This document shows, piece after piece, positions 34,816 to 45,159 of a stretch of 64,000 bases of DNA (its first letter is position 1; each line of letters opens with the position of its first letter). This DNA comes from Delphinus delphis (Eukaryota; Chordata; Mammalia; Artiodactyla; Delphinidae). The stretch spans positions 117,532,080 through 117,596,079 of the forward strand of contig NC_082684.1 of NCBI RefSeq assembly GCF_949987515.2, in the 5' to 3' direction. The notes below the pieces were generated by a model that saw only the letters and a program-made list of their open reading frames with translations, was not told where the DNA came from and searched no databases. The translations under genes were made by a program, and so were the position numbers.

Positions 34816-37800
34816 GTGAGCGCGGGCCACGGCCCGGAGAGGGGCTGGCGGGACTGGGAGAGGGCAAGCCGGCGGATGCCCACCGGCTGGGTGGGCGGGG
34901 GGTCCGCCCACGGGGTAGCCGGCCTCAGTTTGGTCGCCTTGACGGGCGGGCAACAATGCCTGCGCCCCCCATCTCACAGCACCGGGGAGATGGTGCTCAC
35001 TTCTGCTGGCGCCCCGCCCCTGGCTCGCTGGGGTCTGACTGCCGCCACGGTCCCAGGACCATCTAGGACAGCTCTGGGAGTGAGCCGTTGCCATGGGAAC
35101 CTGTGATGGGCAGTCAGGAATCGAGGATCTGGGGACTTAGGTTCCTTCTCTTGTGGTCTGAGGAGTGGAGGGCGGAACCAGAGTTTACGAGGTTCCATTC
35201 TCGGGTGCCCAGTTTATGGGGGCCCCATCTCCCCCGCCCCGTCTCTAGATGCTAGTTCTTGGTTCGTGATGAGTTAGCAAAACCTCAGTCTTAGGAAGAG
35301 GGAAGTAGTTCCTGAGCGTTACGAGTTCAAAGGAAGTGCTTTTTGACTTGATCATCATACTTGGTTTCTCTCCTTTGGGGAGTGGGGTAACTTAAGAGTT
35401 CTACGTCTGTCTTACTTTCTTTGTATTTATTTTTCGCGTCTTTTTGTTTCCTTTGCATTCTCTTCCTCCCTCCCCTGGCCCACCCCCATAGACCTTTAGT
35501 GACAGTGGGATCTGGGCACTGTAAGAGTTTCTGGAAGATTGATGACCCTTCTTGTGAAGTCCAGTTAATAGTGTAGGCTTTTACACTATTAAAAGTGCCC
35601 ATGTGGAAACTCACTACATGGGTATTCTATCAATATTAGGTGCAAAAAAATACTAGGAACGGTGAGTCTTAGTCTTCTTTCAGTTGGTAGGAGCTACTTT
35701 AAACTATTTTACTTTTCTGCCTCATCAGCTTCAGCATTTATCTGTAAAATAAATAATGGTATAGACTCTCGGCCCTTGAAGAATAAAATACGGCGTATCA
35801 GTGTTTAACCCTTGCTATGTATTATACAAAAATCAGTAGTAAGTGCAGTTTTTCCATGTCCTGCTGTGGAGAAGTAGACTATTCACAGTTAAATCCTCAA
35901 GGTATGTGAGAATCGAGTAATCCCAAAAACTGTGGTGAGGAGAACATGTATGAACCAAAGTCCTCTTTTGGATTAACAAGTATAGTATGTTAGGTGACAG
36001 TTCTTACCTGCCTTATGCCCTTTCATCAATATGGTTTCCAGAATCAACCTATACATGCCTACCCCAAGGTAACAGACAACACAGATTTTCAAGATGGCTG
36101 ACTGGAGTCAAGGGCAATGGAAAAGGGAAGTAAATTGTTTTTTTGTCCAGGACTTTGGACTCTGTATTTCTGTGCCCATAACTCCTCAGTAAATAGATGT
36201 AAGATAAATAGCAGTTGGACCTGGGATTCGAAGTAAAAAAACCGCTTTGGTAAAATCTGGGCTATCAAATAGTGTTTGATTCACAAGTCAGGTTTCGTCT
36301 TGTCATTCTAACGGAATAGAATGGCTAACCCTAGACAACCTGAAAATCTTAGCTTGTTTTAGAATGTACCAAAACAAACCTTTGCAAAAAGTAAAATCAT
36401 AGTCTGTTTTAGTTGATTTCATTGAGAAAAAGAATCATTCCGAATATCTGTAGCTTGGAAGAGGCTAGCAACTTTACATAGTTGTGGACTCTTAGGTTCA
36501 TCTAATTCCAAAACCTAGCTGAATTTCAGCCACCTGAAGAGATTTTTAGAAATCCAGATATTCAGGAAGTATGGCTGTGGGATCTATTTTCAAAAAATCT
36601 ACTGGATAATTTTTCAGCATTGTTAATCTAACTACTTGCTTTCATGGTGATTGATTTTCTTCATATTTTTATTCAATAATTATGGTAGAAAGACAAGACA
36701 CATCAGAGAGTTGGTTTCACTTCTTGGTCGCACACCAGGAGTATGACCTTGTGCGTGTTACTCATCCTTCCTGAGCCCCAGTCTGCCTCTGTGATGGTCT
36801 TCTAGCTCCCACGCTCACCAGTGCTCTGAATTACGAGTTTGGGCTGAAGGACCATTAGCGAATGAAACATCTTGTGACATTGTAGTTCTCGTTGCATAAG
36901 ACAAAGGTAATAAACTATGAGCAGAAGCAGAAATGGGCACATGATTCAGCTTGTGGACCTACTTAATTAAAAATTAATAAATAAGAGAAAGCAAGCAAGC
37001 AAAGATTTGTTTCCAAATACTATAACCCAGGTTTATCAACTTTCTCAAAAATTTTTCCTGTTTATGTTTTGAGGTAGTTGAAAGTCTCATTTTAAATGTT
37101 CTAGTTCCTATGTTGATTTGTTTTTTCTCTGAAGAGGGAACTTCATCTCTCTCTCAACCTCTTCCAATGTCCTGTGCAACTCTGTTCTTCACACTTGCCT
37201 GTCATGCTCTGCCTCATTCCCTTCCCTTCATCTAAACCCCTTCTCACTTGTTTCCATGCCAACTCTTACTTCAACAGCAGAAGTGGTCCTCAAGATGCCC
37301 CCGCCACTACCGTGGACTCCAGCATGCTAGGGTCATTACTTGTGTACAAGTGTCTATAGCCTCCTTTCCTCCCAAGGTCTATTTGGGGATTGAAGTTATT
37401 TAGGTTTGTATCCATTTCGTATCAGCTTTGTGCTTGACATTTAAGCACTGTAAATTTTGGACATAAATGAAATCCACATTTTTAAACGTTTCAAGTACTT
37501 TGTCATATTCAGTAAGCTAATGATTACAAATTAGAACTTTAGCCCAGCTCTAAGGAGTGTTGGGATTCCTTGAGCCTAGTACCTGATAGCTATAAAATGG
37601 AGAGGCTTCCCTGATTCCAGTGCTGTAGCACTGCTGGGACTTATAGGGCGGCTCTGGACACACCTGAGCTCTGGGACTCACTCTGTCACTGTCATTTAAC
37701 ATGGTCTCATGTCCCTTTGACTTATTCACTTAGCTTCCAAGTCACCCCCCTTTTGAGTATTTCTATTTGAATGATCTTAAGTGGCAAATACTTGTAAGGT

Positions 37801-40800
37801 TTTTTTTTTTCTAATATATTACACATTGAAAATTGGAGATAGATTCAGGAAACTTAATGGGCCAGTAATGCATTCCTGTTTCCTAAAAGTATAAGGTTGA
37901 AATGTTAACTGAGTTGATGATGGTCTTAGAACTCTAGTATTTAAATGAAAAATTATCCCATTTCACTCGTGATTTCTGACCTTTAAATTTTTTTTAATGA
38001 ATGGTTACAGTAGAAATCTCCATTTCATATCTACTGACCAGGCATATCTCAGAGAAAGTTCTCAGTCTGTTCTGCACTTTCTTCATATTAATCATCCCAC
38101 CCTTGATGAGGGAATTTAGTTCTAAACTTGAATCTATGCACATAAAATGAAGGGAACATTTGTAAGTATCTCTGGGGAGCCACCCAACCAACACTGATAG
38201 CCCTGGAGTTGGCTTCAGATCTGAACGATACAGTCTCTGCACTCATCAGGGCTCCAGCACTGCCTCTGGCTTTGCTAGGTCCATCCACACGCTGCCTACT
38301 GGCCTTCTCACAGTCAAGGATAAGCCTCTGCGTGAAATGAAATGGTGCTGGCTGACCCCAGAGCAGGAGGAAGGAGTCGTGGCCATGCTTGGCCAGGCCC
38401 ACTCCATATCCCAAGTTAAACAACATCCCCTATTAATCAGTAATGACTCCTGCCTAATAATTTGTTCTGTTGGTTTGGCTATTTAGTATTCAGTATTCAT
38501 AATATTCCAAGTAAATTTTTCCTCTCCTTTTCCATCTCTGCCCAGAAAATATTTAGTCTGATTTTTGTGGTATACCCAAAATAAATAGATCTGTTTTTTT
38601 CTAGATTAATTTTAGGTCCAGTTTAATATTGGTACCTCATGTTAATATAATAGTATACTAACATTAGTATACTCATGCTAGTATACAAGTGGGGGAAATA
38701 AATGTTTATGTATATGTAGGTATGTATGTGTATATGGTTGTATACACATATATATGTATATGGGAGCTCTGGCATTTTATGGTAATTACTTGTGTAATTG
38801 GTCTATTTGCAGATAGAAGATACATATGTATATACATATATATGTGGTTTGAAATTGATTAAACTTGGTAAAAGTTGATTCAAAATTTAATTCTCTAAAT
38901 CTCAGTTTAATGTACTTTTTGATGTATGTTCAGTGTTATATATAGCTAGGAAAACCTTTTAAAAAAACTATGATTTACATTGTGAAAATTCTTGATGTAA
39001 TATGAACCTTAGTAAAAATAAAATGTATTCTCTTTTTTAGGTGAAGGCATCCTCTTACTACAGCCTGGAAAACATGAATTTCCATTTAGCTTCCAACTTC
39101 CATCTGAGTAAGTGAAACTGTGTAACTGGGGATTTCCTTTCCCTGCAACCTGTCTATCCAGTTGTATGGGCACCAAGTACCTTCTGACATTCAGGTGTGC
39201 ATGTTTATCCTGAATAACCACTGAGTAGACCTAACCCCGCTCACCTTTTTAAAAAAAAAAACAAAACAAAACAAAACACCCAACACTTTAAGGGCTTTTC
39301 CCAGTTTCGTTAAACTGAAAAACAAAGTTAAAAAGTCATCTCTTTGGTTGATTTCAGACCTTTGGTAACCTCATTCTCCGGGAAATATGGAAGTATTCGG
39401 TACTGTGTGAGAGCAGTTTTGGAACGACCCCAGGCACCTGATCAGAGCATTAAGCGGGAACTCCAGGTCGTCAGTCACATCGATGTCAACACACCAGCAT
39501 TACTAGTAAGTTCTTCCTCCTTCTCTTCCTCCTTCCCCTTTTCCTCCTTCCCTTCCATCCTCCTTCCTTTCAACTGTGGTCTCTACATTTAGCAAGTCTG
39601 GTGGCAGCCTGTCCTGTCACTTTCCGATACAATCTTATAACCCATAGGCATTCACTATAAATATGTGATTCTAAGTTGGGCAAATTACAAATTGTGTGTG
39701 TTAGTACTATTGATTGTGTCCCTGTTGTTCAGGGCTTCTTTTGCCAGAAAGTTACATGGGCTTAAAATGCATTAATAAGGCTTAATAATAATAATGCACA
39801 CACACAGAGTAGTTACTTTTCCCAGAGCAGCCACATTCACAGGGCTGTGGTATTCTAAACTCTTCGCTAATAGCAGGTTGAGGAACAGTAATTATGGAAG
39901 AGTATTAATCACTCCCAGCCTGTTATTGAAGCTCAGGCCATTATGCTGTGTCTCCTTGCATTTTGCATGTCATTTTCTAACATTAAGTAAGTGCATGCAG
40001 CTGCTCTGGAGACCCTTTCACTTATCATTTCCTTATGACAGATTTGGCCACATTAAAGCATTGAACTTCTAATAATCACCAGAAATACTGTAGGCTGGTA
40101 AGAAAGATTAGGCTATAAGTAACAACAGAATAGGCAAGATGGGAGTTAATGAGCTAGATTCTTTTATCTAAACCCATATTATCAAAATAATATAAAATTA
40201 TACCTTGTACTTTCATGATAGCTACTAGGACCTAATGGTTCTTCATTTAAATATGAATGAATGATTTTTTACTTCATAATTTAAACTTTCCATCATGATA
40301 CTGATGTTACAGAGATATATTTTTAATATTGGAGGTTTCTCTTTCTACCCAGTGTTTTTAAAGATCAGGAAAAGAAACAGGAGTTAAAAGTTGTTTAACT
40401 CTACTTCCACACGAAAGTGAAATAGAATTTACTCTGATGTTCACCTTTAGATTATAAAAATGTAACAGATATGGCCTAGTTGCATGGTCCCTTGTGGCCA
40501 AAATCGTACAATAGCCAGACCCAGCTGACCCAGCTTATAACTATGACTTATCACCTGCTCAGCACCTATTTTGAAAATTAATGATGCTGATAACTGCTTT
40601 GTGTTTCTAAAAACTACTTGGAATTGGGTGGTTAACTAATTCTAAACTATTTATGGGGCCATTGTGGCAAATAATTTAAAGATTTTTTATTTTTTGGCAA
40701 AAAGAGATACTATTTGTCCTTTACTATCCTTTTATAATTGAAAAAAATATTGCAGCTTTGGGTTTTACAGTGAACTTTTGGTTTGTGCGTCTTGTAAACT

Positions 40801-43800
40801 GAGCATTTTAAACAGTATTTTATAATACTGTTTTATAAACAGTATTATATAAGCGTCTTGTATCGCTTATCTTGCTACTGTAGAATAGAAAGTGGGGTGG
40901 TGAGTTCAATAACCCTTTAGATCCATTACACTAGGTGTGTTATTGCACTACCGTTACACAAAACCCAAAAATCATTCTAAGTTAAGGACGCTTGAAATTT
41001 CTGCATAATCATTTTGAAGTAAGGAAAAAAGGCTGTTTCCTTATTCCACATTTTAAATGCCAAGACAAAAAGAACATTCTGATTATTGATTTTTATACCA
41101 TTTCTCCTTTTCCTGATCTACACATAAAGTCTTTAAAAAAAAAAAGTAGTTCTGTCATATTAATAGGTACTACTACAGTTTTTTGGGTTTTGTTTTTGTT
41201 TTGTGTTTTTTTGCGGTACACGGGCCTTTCACTGTTGTGGCCTCTCCCGTTGTGGAGCACAGGCTCCAGACGCGCAGGCTCAGCAGCCATGGCTCACGGG
41301 CCCAGCTGCTCCATGGCATGTGGGATCTTCCCGGACCGGGGCATGAACCTGTGTCCCCTGCATCGGCGGGTGGACTCTCAACCACTGCCCCACCTGGGAA
41401 GCCCTCTACTGCAGTTTTTTTTGTTTTTTGTTTTTTTTGTTTTTTTTGGTTTTGTGGTAAGTGGGCCTCTCACTGTTGTGGCCTCTCCCATTGCGGAGCA
41501 CAGGCTCCGGACGCGCAGGCTCAGCGGCCATGGCTAACGGGCCCAGCCGCTCCATGGCATGTGGGATCCTCCCGGACCGGGGCACGAACCCATGTCCCCT
41601 GCATTGGCAGGCGGACTCCCAACTACTGCGCCACCAGGGAAGCCCTCTACTGCAGTTTTTGATTGCTTTTTTAAAGGATGGTATATCACTTCCCAGAAAC
41701 ACAATGAAAACATAGGATAAAATAGAATGATGTCACCCTAATTTGAATCTGAAAATTCACCTTAGTTTTCCTGAAAAGGGAATGATTTTTAATGCTTTGT
41801 CTTTAACTATTGTACCTAGTTTGTCACAGGAAGATAAGAAAGGTTGATTTGTTGTTTTTTGGAAGACATTGCTGTACAACTGTTTAATAAAAAATGACAT
41901 AACTTTAAGTTCTATGAGTTTTCTAGACCAGTTTAATTATTTTTATTATTTGAACTTTTCAAGACCCCTGTATTGAAAACGCAAGAGAAAATGGTTGGCT
42001 GTTGGTTTTTCACTTCTGGTCCAGTCTCACTGAGTGCCAAAATTGAAAGAAAGGGATACTGTAATGGTAAGCAAACTGTTTAAAAATCCAAATGCAAGAT
42101 TCATTCATTTTATTAGCTAATTGTAAGTGATTTTTAATAGTGTTTTGTAATTTACCAAGTATATAGTATTTTAAAACATGAATAATACAGTTGTCTGGTT
42201 CTAGTATAAATAATTGATATTTAAATATTTGTAAATAGATGCGCGGATCCCAATAATCCTGGTATTTCTGACTTTAGTCCTGGTACTTTCATAGCAAAGA
42301 CTAAAACCAGTAGAGTGGGAAAATGCCAGCATTTTATTTTAATGTTGCAAAAAAATGTTCCAAGCAGTGTTGCTCAGAAGAGAGCTGTTGTCATATGAAA
42401 ATACTGTTAGGCATTCTGACTCCATGCTGGAAATTCAAATATATGGGAGGGGCTAGAATGTAGAGCATTGACACTCTTAACAGATTGATATCAGAACAAC
42501 AATCTGTGAAGGGCCCAATTCCATCCAGTGGATTTGGCCCCCACTCCAGGGTTCTGGCTTCTTGGAAATGAATATGGAATAGAATAGTATGATGGTGGGT
42601 GTATAATGTGGGTGTAAAACTTGGCTACTCCATCCATTGCTTTATTTGTGTTTATCAGTTCCTAAAATGGGAAGACTTTGTTCTTCTGTTGGGAAGATTT
42701 TAATTTGTTAGGCACTAATGAGTATGTTAGTGATCTTCTGTACTTAACGTAGTACTGAATCATTTATTTGTATGTCTTCTCTTAACTTTTATAGATACTG
42801 GTCATTTACAGATCTTTAGAATTGGTAGCCTAATATTGCTACATTAGAAAAGTGAATCATGTGATAGTTAGAAAACAGTATCTACCACAAACTGCCATAA
42901 ATTTTCACTTCTCTGACTCAGATTTGCAATGTAAGTTTTCCGTGAGGCTTCTCAACTTGTTAAAGCAGCGTTGCCACATTTCAGCTTTCATCAGTAACAG
43001 CTTTGTTCCACTGTGGAGAGAATTTCCTCAAGGGTCTCTGAAGGTGTTTCTGTTTTCTTTTTAGGAGAAGCTATTCCAATCTATGCAGAAATAGAGAATT
43101 GTTCCTCTCGTCTGATTGTTCCCAAAGCTGCCATTTTCCAGACGCAGACTTACCTGGCCAGTGGGAAAACGAAGACCGTGCGGCTCATGGTGGCCCACGT
43201 GCGCGGGAACCACATCGCCTCCGGGAGCACCGACACCTGGAACGGGAAGACCCTCAAGATCCCGCCTGTGACGCCATCCATCCTGGACTGCTGCATCATC
43301 CGAGTGGATTACTCCTTAGCTGTGAGCATGGCGCTTGGTGAAATTAAAGACGTAGCATGGAGCCATACCTGGTGCCATGTTACTGCGAAGATGTACCTTT
43401 AATACCCAGGAAAATGTCATTTTATGTCAGCATTACAACAAATTGTGGAATATGTGAAGATTGGCCTTTGTTTTTTAATCAAAAACTATCCCCCTGAGGT
43501 ATTTAATTAAATAACATGGAAGAATGAAGGTGCAGTAGGGCTGCTATATTGAAGACATAAGTAACTTTCTATGGTTCTGTGTAAGCTGTGCTCACTTACA
43601 ATGAAGTGTATTAAGGCCACACTTCCCCATCACAGAGCGTTCACTGTATTTCGTGGGCTCTTCATTTAGTTCTTCATTTTATTCGTCAGGACAATTTACA
43701 GTTGTGTTGGGGGTGGTAGCAGACAACAAAAGCATTTTTTCTATGAAAAAATAATTGGGTTATTTACTATGAGGTTTAACTTATATTTGTGCCTTTCTCT

Positions 43801-45159
43801 CTCTCTCTCTCTCTCTCTCTTTGTTGTTGTTTTGTTTTTTGGCATATTAGGTGTATATTCACATTCCCGGTGCTAAAAAATTGATGCTTGAGCTGCCCGT
43901 AGTGATTGGCACGGTTCCATACAATGGTTTTGGCAGCAGAAACTCCAGCATTGCCAGCCAGTTTTTTATGGATATGAGCTGGTTGACGCTGACTCTGCCA
44001 GAACAGCCTGAAGGTAAAATGTTCTGAGGTTCTTTCAGAATGCAGTTTTACACATAGAGTACTTAAGAACAGGAAGTATGAGGTAGGAAATGCTCAAATG
44101 ATAATTACTGCTGCCACTACAACTATTATTACTCTTTTTATTACTAAAAATCATCAAACATTATTCCCAGAGGGGACTTTGAGAGTTTAGCTTAGCCAAG
44201 ACAGAAAGCTCCTAATGGCAGATCCAGAAATACAATCTACATCTCCTGATTCCTATTTATAATAGTAGAAGAATGGAAAATAATCAGAGTAAGAGTATAG
44301 TGTGTTATGTTGGTGTTTTCCGTAGCCACATTTCAATGATTTTTTTTAACCTAGACTAAAACACACACGTCTCAAAGAGAATATAAATCAGTGTTAATAG
44401 TACTTTAATAAAAGCAGAATCTACTGAATATTCTTTTGTTGTAATGGGCACAAAAACTTCCTGCTTAGAGGAAAAAATACCAATGTTTTATCTTCAAATT
44501 AAGCTAAGTTTCTTGTTCCTGTAAGAGTTCAGAAGAGAGTAATGTAATTAGTTTTTGCGTGGATTTCTTAGAGCCAACTCCTTTTTTGTTTCAGCACCAC
44601 CAAATTACGCAGACGTGGTGTCAGAGGAAGAATTATCTAGACACGTTCCTCCTTACCCTCAACCCCCTAACTGTGAGGGGGAGTCGTGCTGTCCTATGTT
44701 TGCCTGCATTCAGGAATTCAGATTTCAGCCTCCGCCTCTTTATTCAGAGGTAAAGCAAAAGAAAATTAGACTTGTGTTGTGCTGTTTGTAAATAATCCTC
44801 TGTGTCTGTTTTTGACTCCCAATTAGTAGAGGATACATACAAAAAAATTTTTACGATGGTGATAGATTATCACTGATCCACTTACCACATTTTGTGGTGT
44901 TCTCTTGGTACTCTGTAGCATACATGTAGAGTACCATGGATTGCCTTTAAGGCCATGGAATACAGAGAACTTAAGTGGCCTACTGGGACTTCTTAATAAC
45001 AGGCTTTAAGCAGTTTGGCTTATGACCATATAATTAGAAATAGATACTAGAATCACGTTAAAGAATGCTGCAGTAGTAACCTTGGTCTGCTCGTTTTTGC
45101 AGGTTGATCCACATCCTAGTGATGTAGAAGAGACCCAGCCTGTTTCCTTCATTCTCTGA
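34527..45159 (+). CDS. ARRDC4: ARRDC4, arrestin domain-containing protein 4 (8 coding exons, intact)
   Basis: The coding segments are 34527-34815, 39041-39107, 39358-39505, 41964-42066, 43065-43321, 43851-44013, 44595-44749 and 45103-45159. Together they total 1239 nt, giving 412 residues plus TGA, with every junction GT-AG and in frame. The protein is a TXNIP-related alpha-arrestin. It has an arrestin N fold (about residues 19-165), an arrestin C fold (about 185-315) and a proline-rich tail with PPNY at 344-347 and PPLY at 389-392. In this family the PPxY motifs bind WW domains of NEDD4-type ubiquitin ligases. ARRDC4 is known as a membrane and endosomal adaptor that affects receptor trafficking, glucose transporter uptake and vesicle release. 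The start has A at -3 and G at +4. As I recall the human protein, it is 418 residues; the difference lies in the alanine-rich segment near residues 69-80. No frameshift or premature stop is seen. Identity rests on end-to-end recognition of the protein. Confidence 0.97.
36700..36800 (+). mobile_element. MIR fragment in ARRDC4 intron 1
   Basis: Pattern 'GGAGTATGACCTTGTGCGTGTTACTCATCCTTCCTGAGCCCCAGT' matches the MIR core in a diverged state. Confidence 0.55.
38700..38850. repeat. TATG/TATA-rich low-complexity stretch
   Basis: Alternating TATG, TGTA and TATA runs in two blocks, 38703-38762 and 38820-38850, in intron 1 of ARRDC4. Confidence 0.8.
39041..39107 (+). CDS. ARRDC4: ARRDC4 coding exon 2 (residues 97-118, plus two bases of 119)
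   Basis: This 67-nt exon encodes GEGILLLQPGKHEFPFSFQLPS, a conserved arrestin N strand region. The acceptor is a T-rich tract ending in TTTTTTAG. The donor is GTAAGT at 39108. The phases (1 in, 2 out) match exons 1 and 3. Confidence 0.95.
39358..39505 (+). CDS. ARRDC4: ARRDC4 coding exon 3 (residues 119-168)
   Basis: This 148-nt exon encodes the rest of the arrestin N fold (PLVTSFSGKYGSIRYCVRAV, then LERPQAPDQSIKRELQVVSH). The acceptor is GATTTCAG and the donor is GTAAGT at 39506. It ends in phase 0 after NTPALL. Confidence 0.95.
41213..41404 (-). mobile_element. Cetacean CHR-type tRNA-SINE, first of a pair in ARRDC4 intron 3
   Basis: A 192-bp body antisense to the gene, with a T/TTTTG-rich tail at 41179-41212. 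Its left flank has CTACTACAG (41170-41178). Its right flank has CTACTGCAG (41406-41414), differing by one base. Confidence 0.95.
41454..41645 (-). mobile_element. Cetacean CHR-type tRNA-SINE, second of a pair in ARRDC4 intron 3
   Basis: Same orientation as its neighbour, with a T/TTTTTG-rich tail at 41415-41453. The flank TCTACTGCAGTTTTT is identical at 41405 and 41646. The two bodies differ at many positions, so they are separate insertions rather than a recent duplication. Confidence 0.95.
41964..42066 (+). CDS. ARRDC4: ARRDC4 coding exon 4 (residues 169-202, plus first base of 203)
   Basis: This 103-nt exon encodes TPVLKTQEKMVGCWFFTSG followed by PVSLSAKIERKGYCN, the linker into the arrestin C fold. 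The acceptor is CTTTTCAAG, a weaker AAG type. The donor is GTAAGC at 42067. Confidence 0.95.
42067..43064 (+). other. ARRDC4: ARRDC4 intron 4
   Basis: The 998-bp intron starts GTAAGC and ends TTTTTAG. No clear repeat or other feature is seen. Introns 2 (39108-39357), 5 (43322-43850), 6 (44014-44594) and 7 (44750-45102) are also short and free of recognised insertions apart from the CT microsatellite in intron 5. Confidence 0.8.
43065..43321 (+). CDS. ARRDC4: ARRDC4 coding exon 5 (residues 203-288)
   Basis: This 257-nt exon is the main part of the arrestin C fold. It includes YAEIENCSSRLIVPKAAIF and VRGNHIASGSTDTWNGKTL. The acceptor is TTCTTTTTAG and the donor is GTGAGC at 43322. At the place aligned with the thioredoxin-binding cysteine of TXNIP this protein has Thr258. 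That fits the known inability of ARRDC4 to bind thioredoxin in that way. The exon is richer in GC than the introns on either side. Confidence 0.96.
43794..43821 (+). repeat. (CT)n microsatellite beside the intron 5 acceptor
   Basis: About 13 CT units end 29 bases before exon 6 of ARRDC4. They are followed by a T/G-rich stretch and the acceptor CATATTAG. The repeat therefore forms part of the extended pyrimidine tract of that splice site. Confidence 0.9.
43851..44013 (+). CDS. ARRDC4: ARRDC4 coding exon 6 (residues 289-342)
   Basis: This 163-nt exon encodes the end of the arrestin C fold (VYIHIPGAKKLMLELPVVIG) and MSWLTLTLPEQPE. The acceptor is CATATTAG, 29 bases after a (CT)n microsatellite. 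The donor is GTAAAA at 44014. Phases are 0 in and 1 out. Confidence 0.95.
44595..44749 (+). CDS. ARRDC4: ARRDC4 coding exon 7 (residues 343-394, both PPxY motifs)
   Basis: This 155-nt exon encodes the tail APPNYADVVSEEELSRHVPP through FQPPPLYSE. Both PPxY ligase-recruiting motifs are in this one exon: PPNY at 344-347 and PPLY at 389-392. A cysteine pair (CCPMFAC) lies between them. The acceptor is TTTGTTTCAG and the donor is GTAAAG at 44750. Confidence 0.95.
45103..45159 (+). CDS. ARRDC4: ARRDC4 coding exon 8 (residues 395-412 and stop)
   Basis: This segment encodes VDPHPSDVEETQPVSFIL and then TGA. The acceptor is GTTTTTGCAG. The exon continues without an intron into the long 3' UTR. Confidence 0.95.
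   Translation, partial: VDPHPSDVEETQPVSFIL

Larger units (their letters stand above)
34816..39040 (+). other. ARRDC4: ARRDC4 intron 1
   Basis: The 4.2-kb intron starts GTGAGC and ends TTTTAG. Its first 150 bases belong to the CpG island. It contains a MIR fragment near 36700-36800 and a TATG/TATA-rich simple stretch at 38700-38850. The rest shows no recognisable element. Confidence 0.85.
39506..41963 (+). other. ARRDC4: ARRDC4 intron 3
   Basis: The 2.46-kb intron starts GTAAGT and ends TTCAAG. Two CHR-type SINEs, both antisense to the gene, occupy 41213-41645. The first part is AT-rich without recognisable repeats. Confidence 0.85.

Noticed and set aside
34291..35094. 267-residue open frame on the minus strand over ARRDC4 exon 1
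   Set aside because: It is the long proline/arginine-rich antisense frame expected in a CpG island. It has no domain and overlaps a well-supported gene.
40992..41537. 181-residue open frame in ARRDC4 intron 3
   Set aside because: Most of the translation is the antisense reading of two SINEs. The same peptide pieces recur at every CHR-type SINE in the window.
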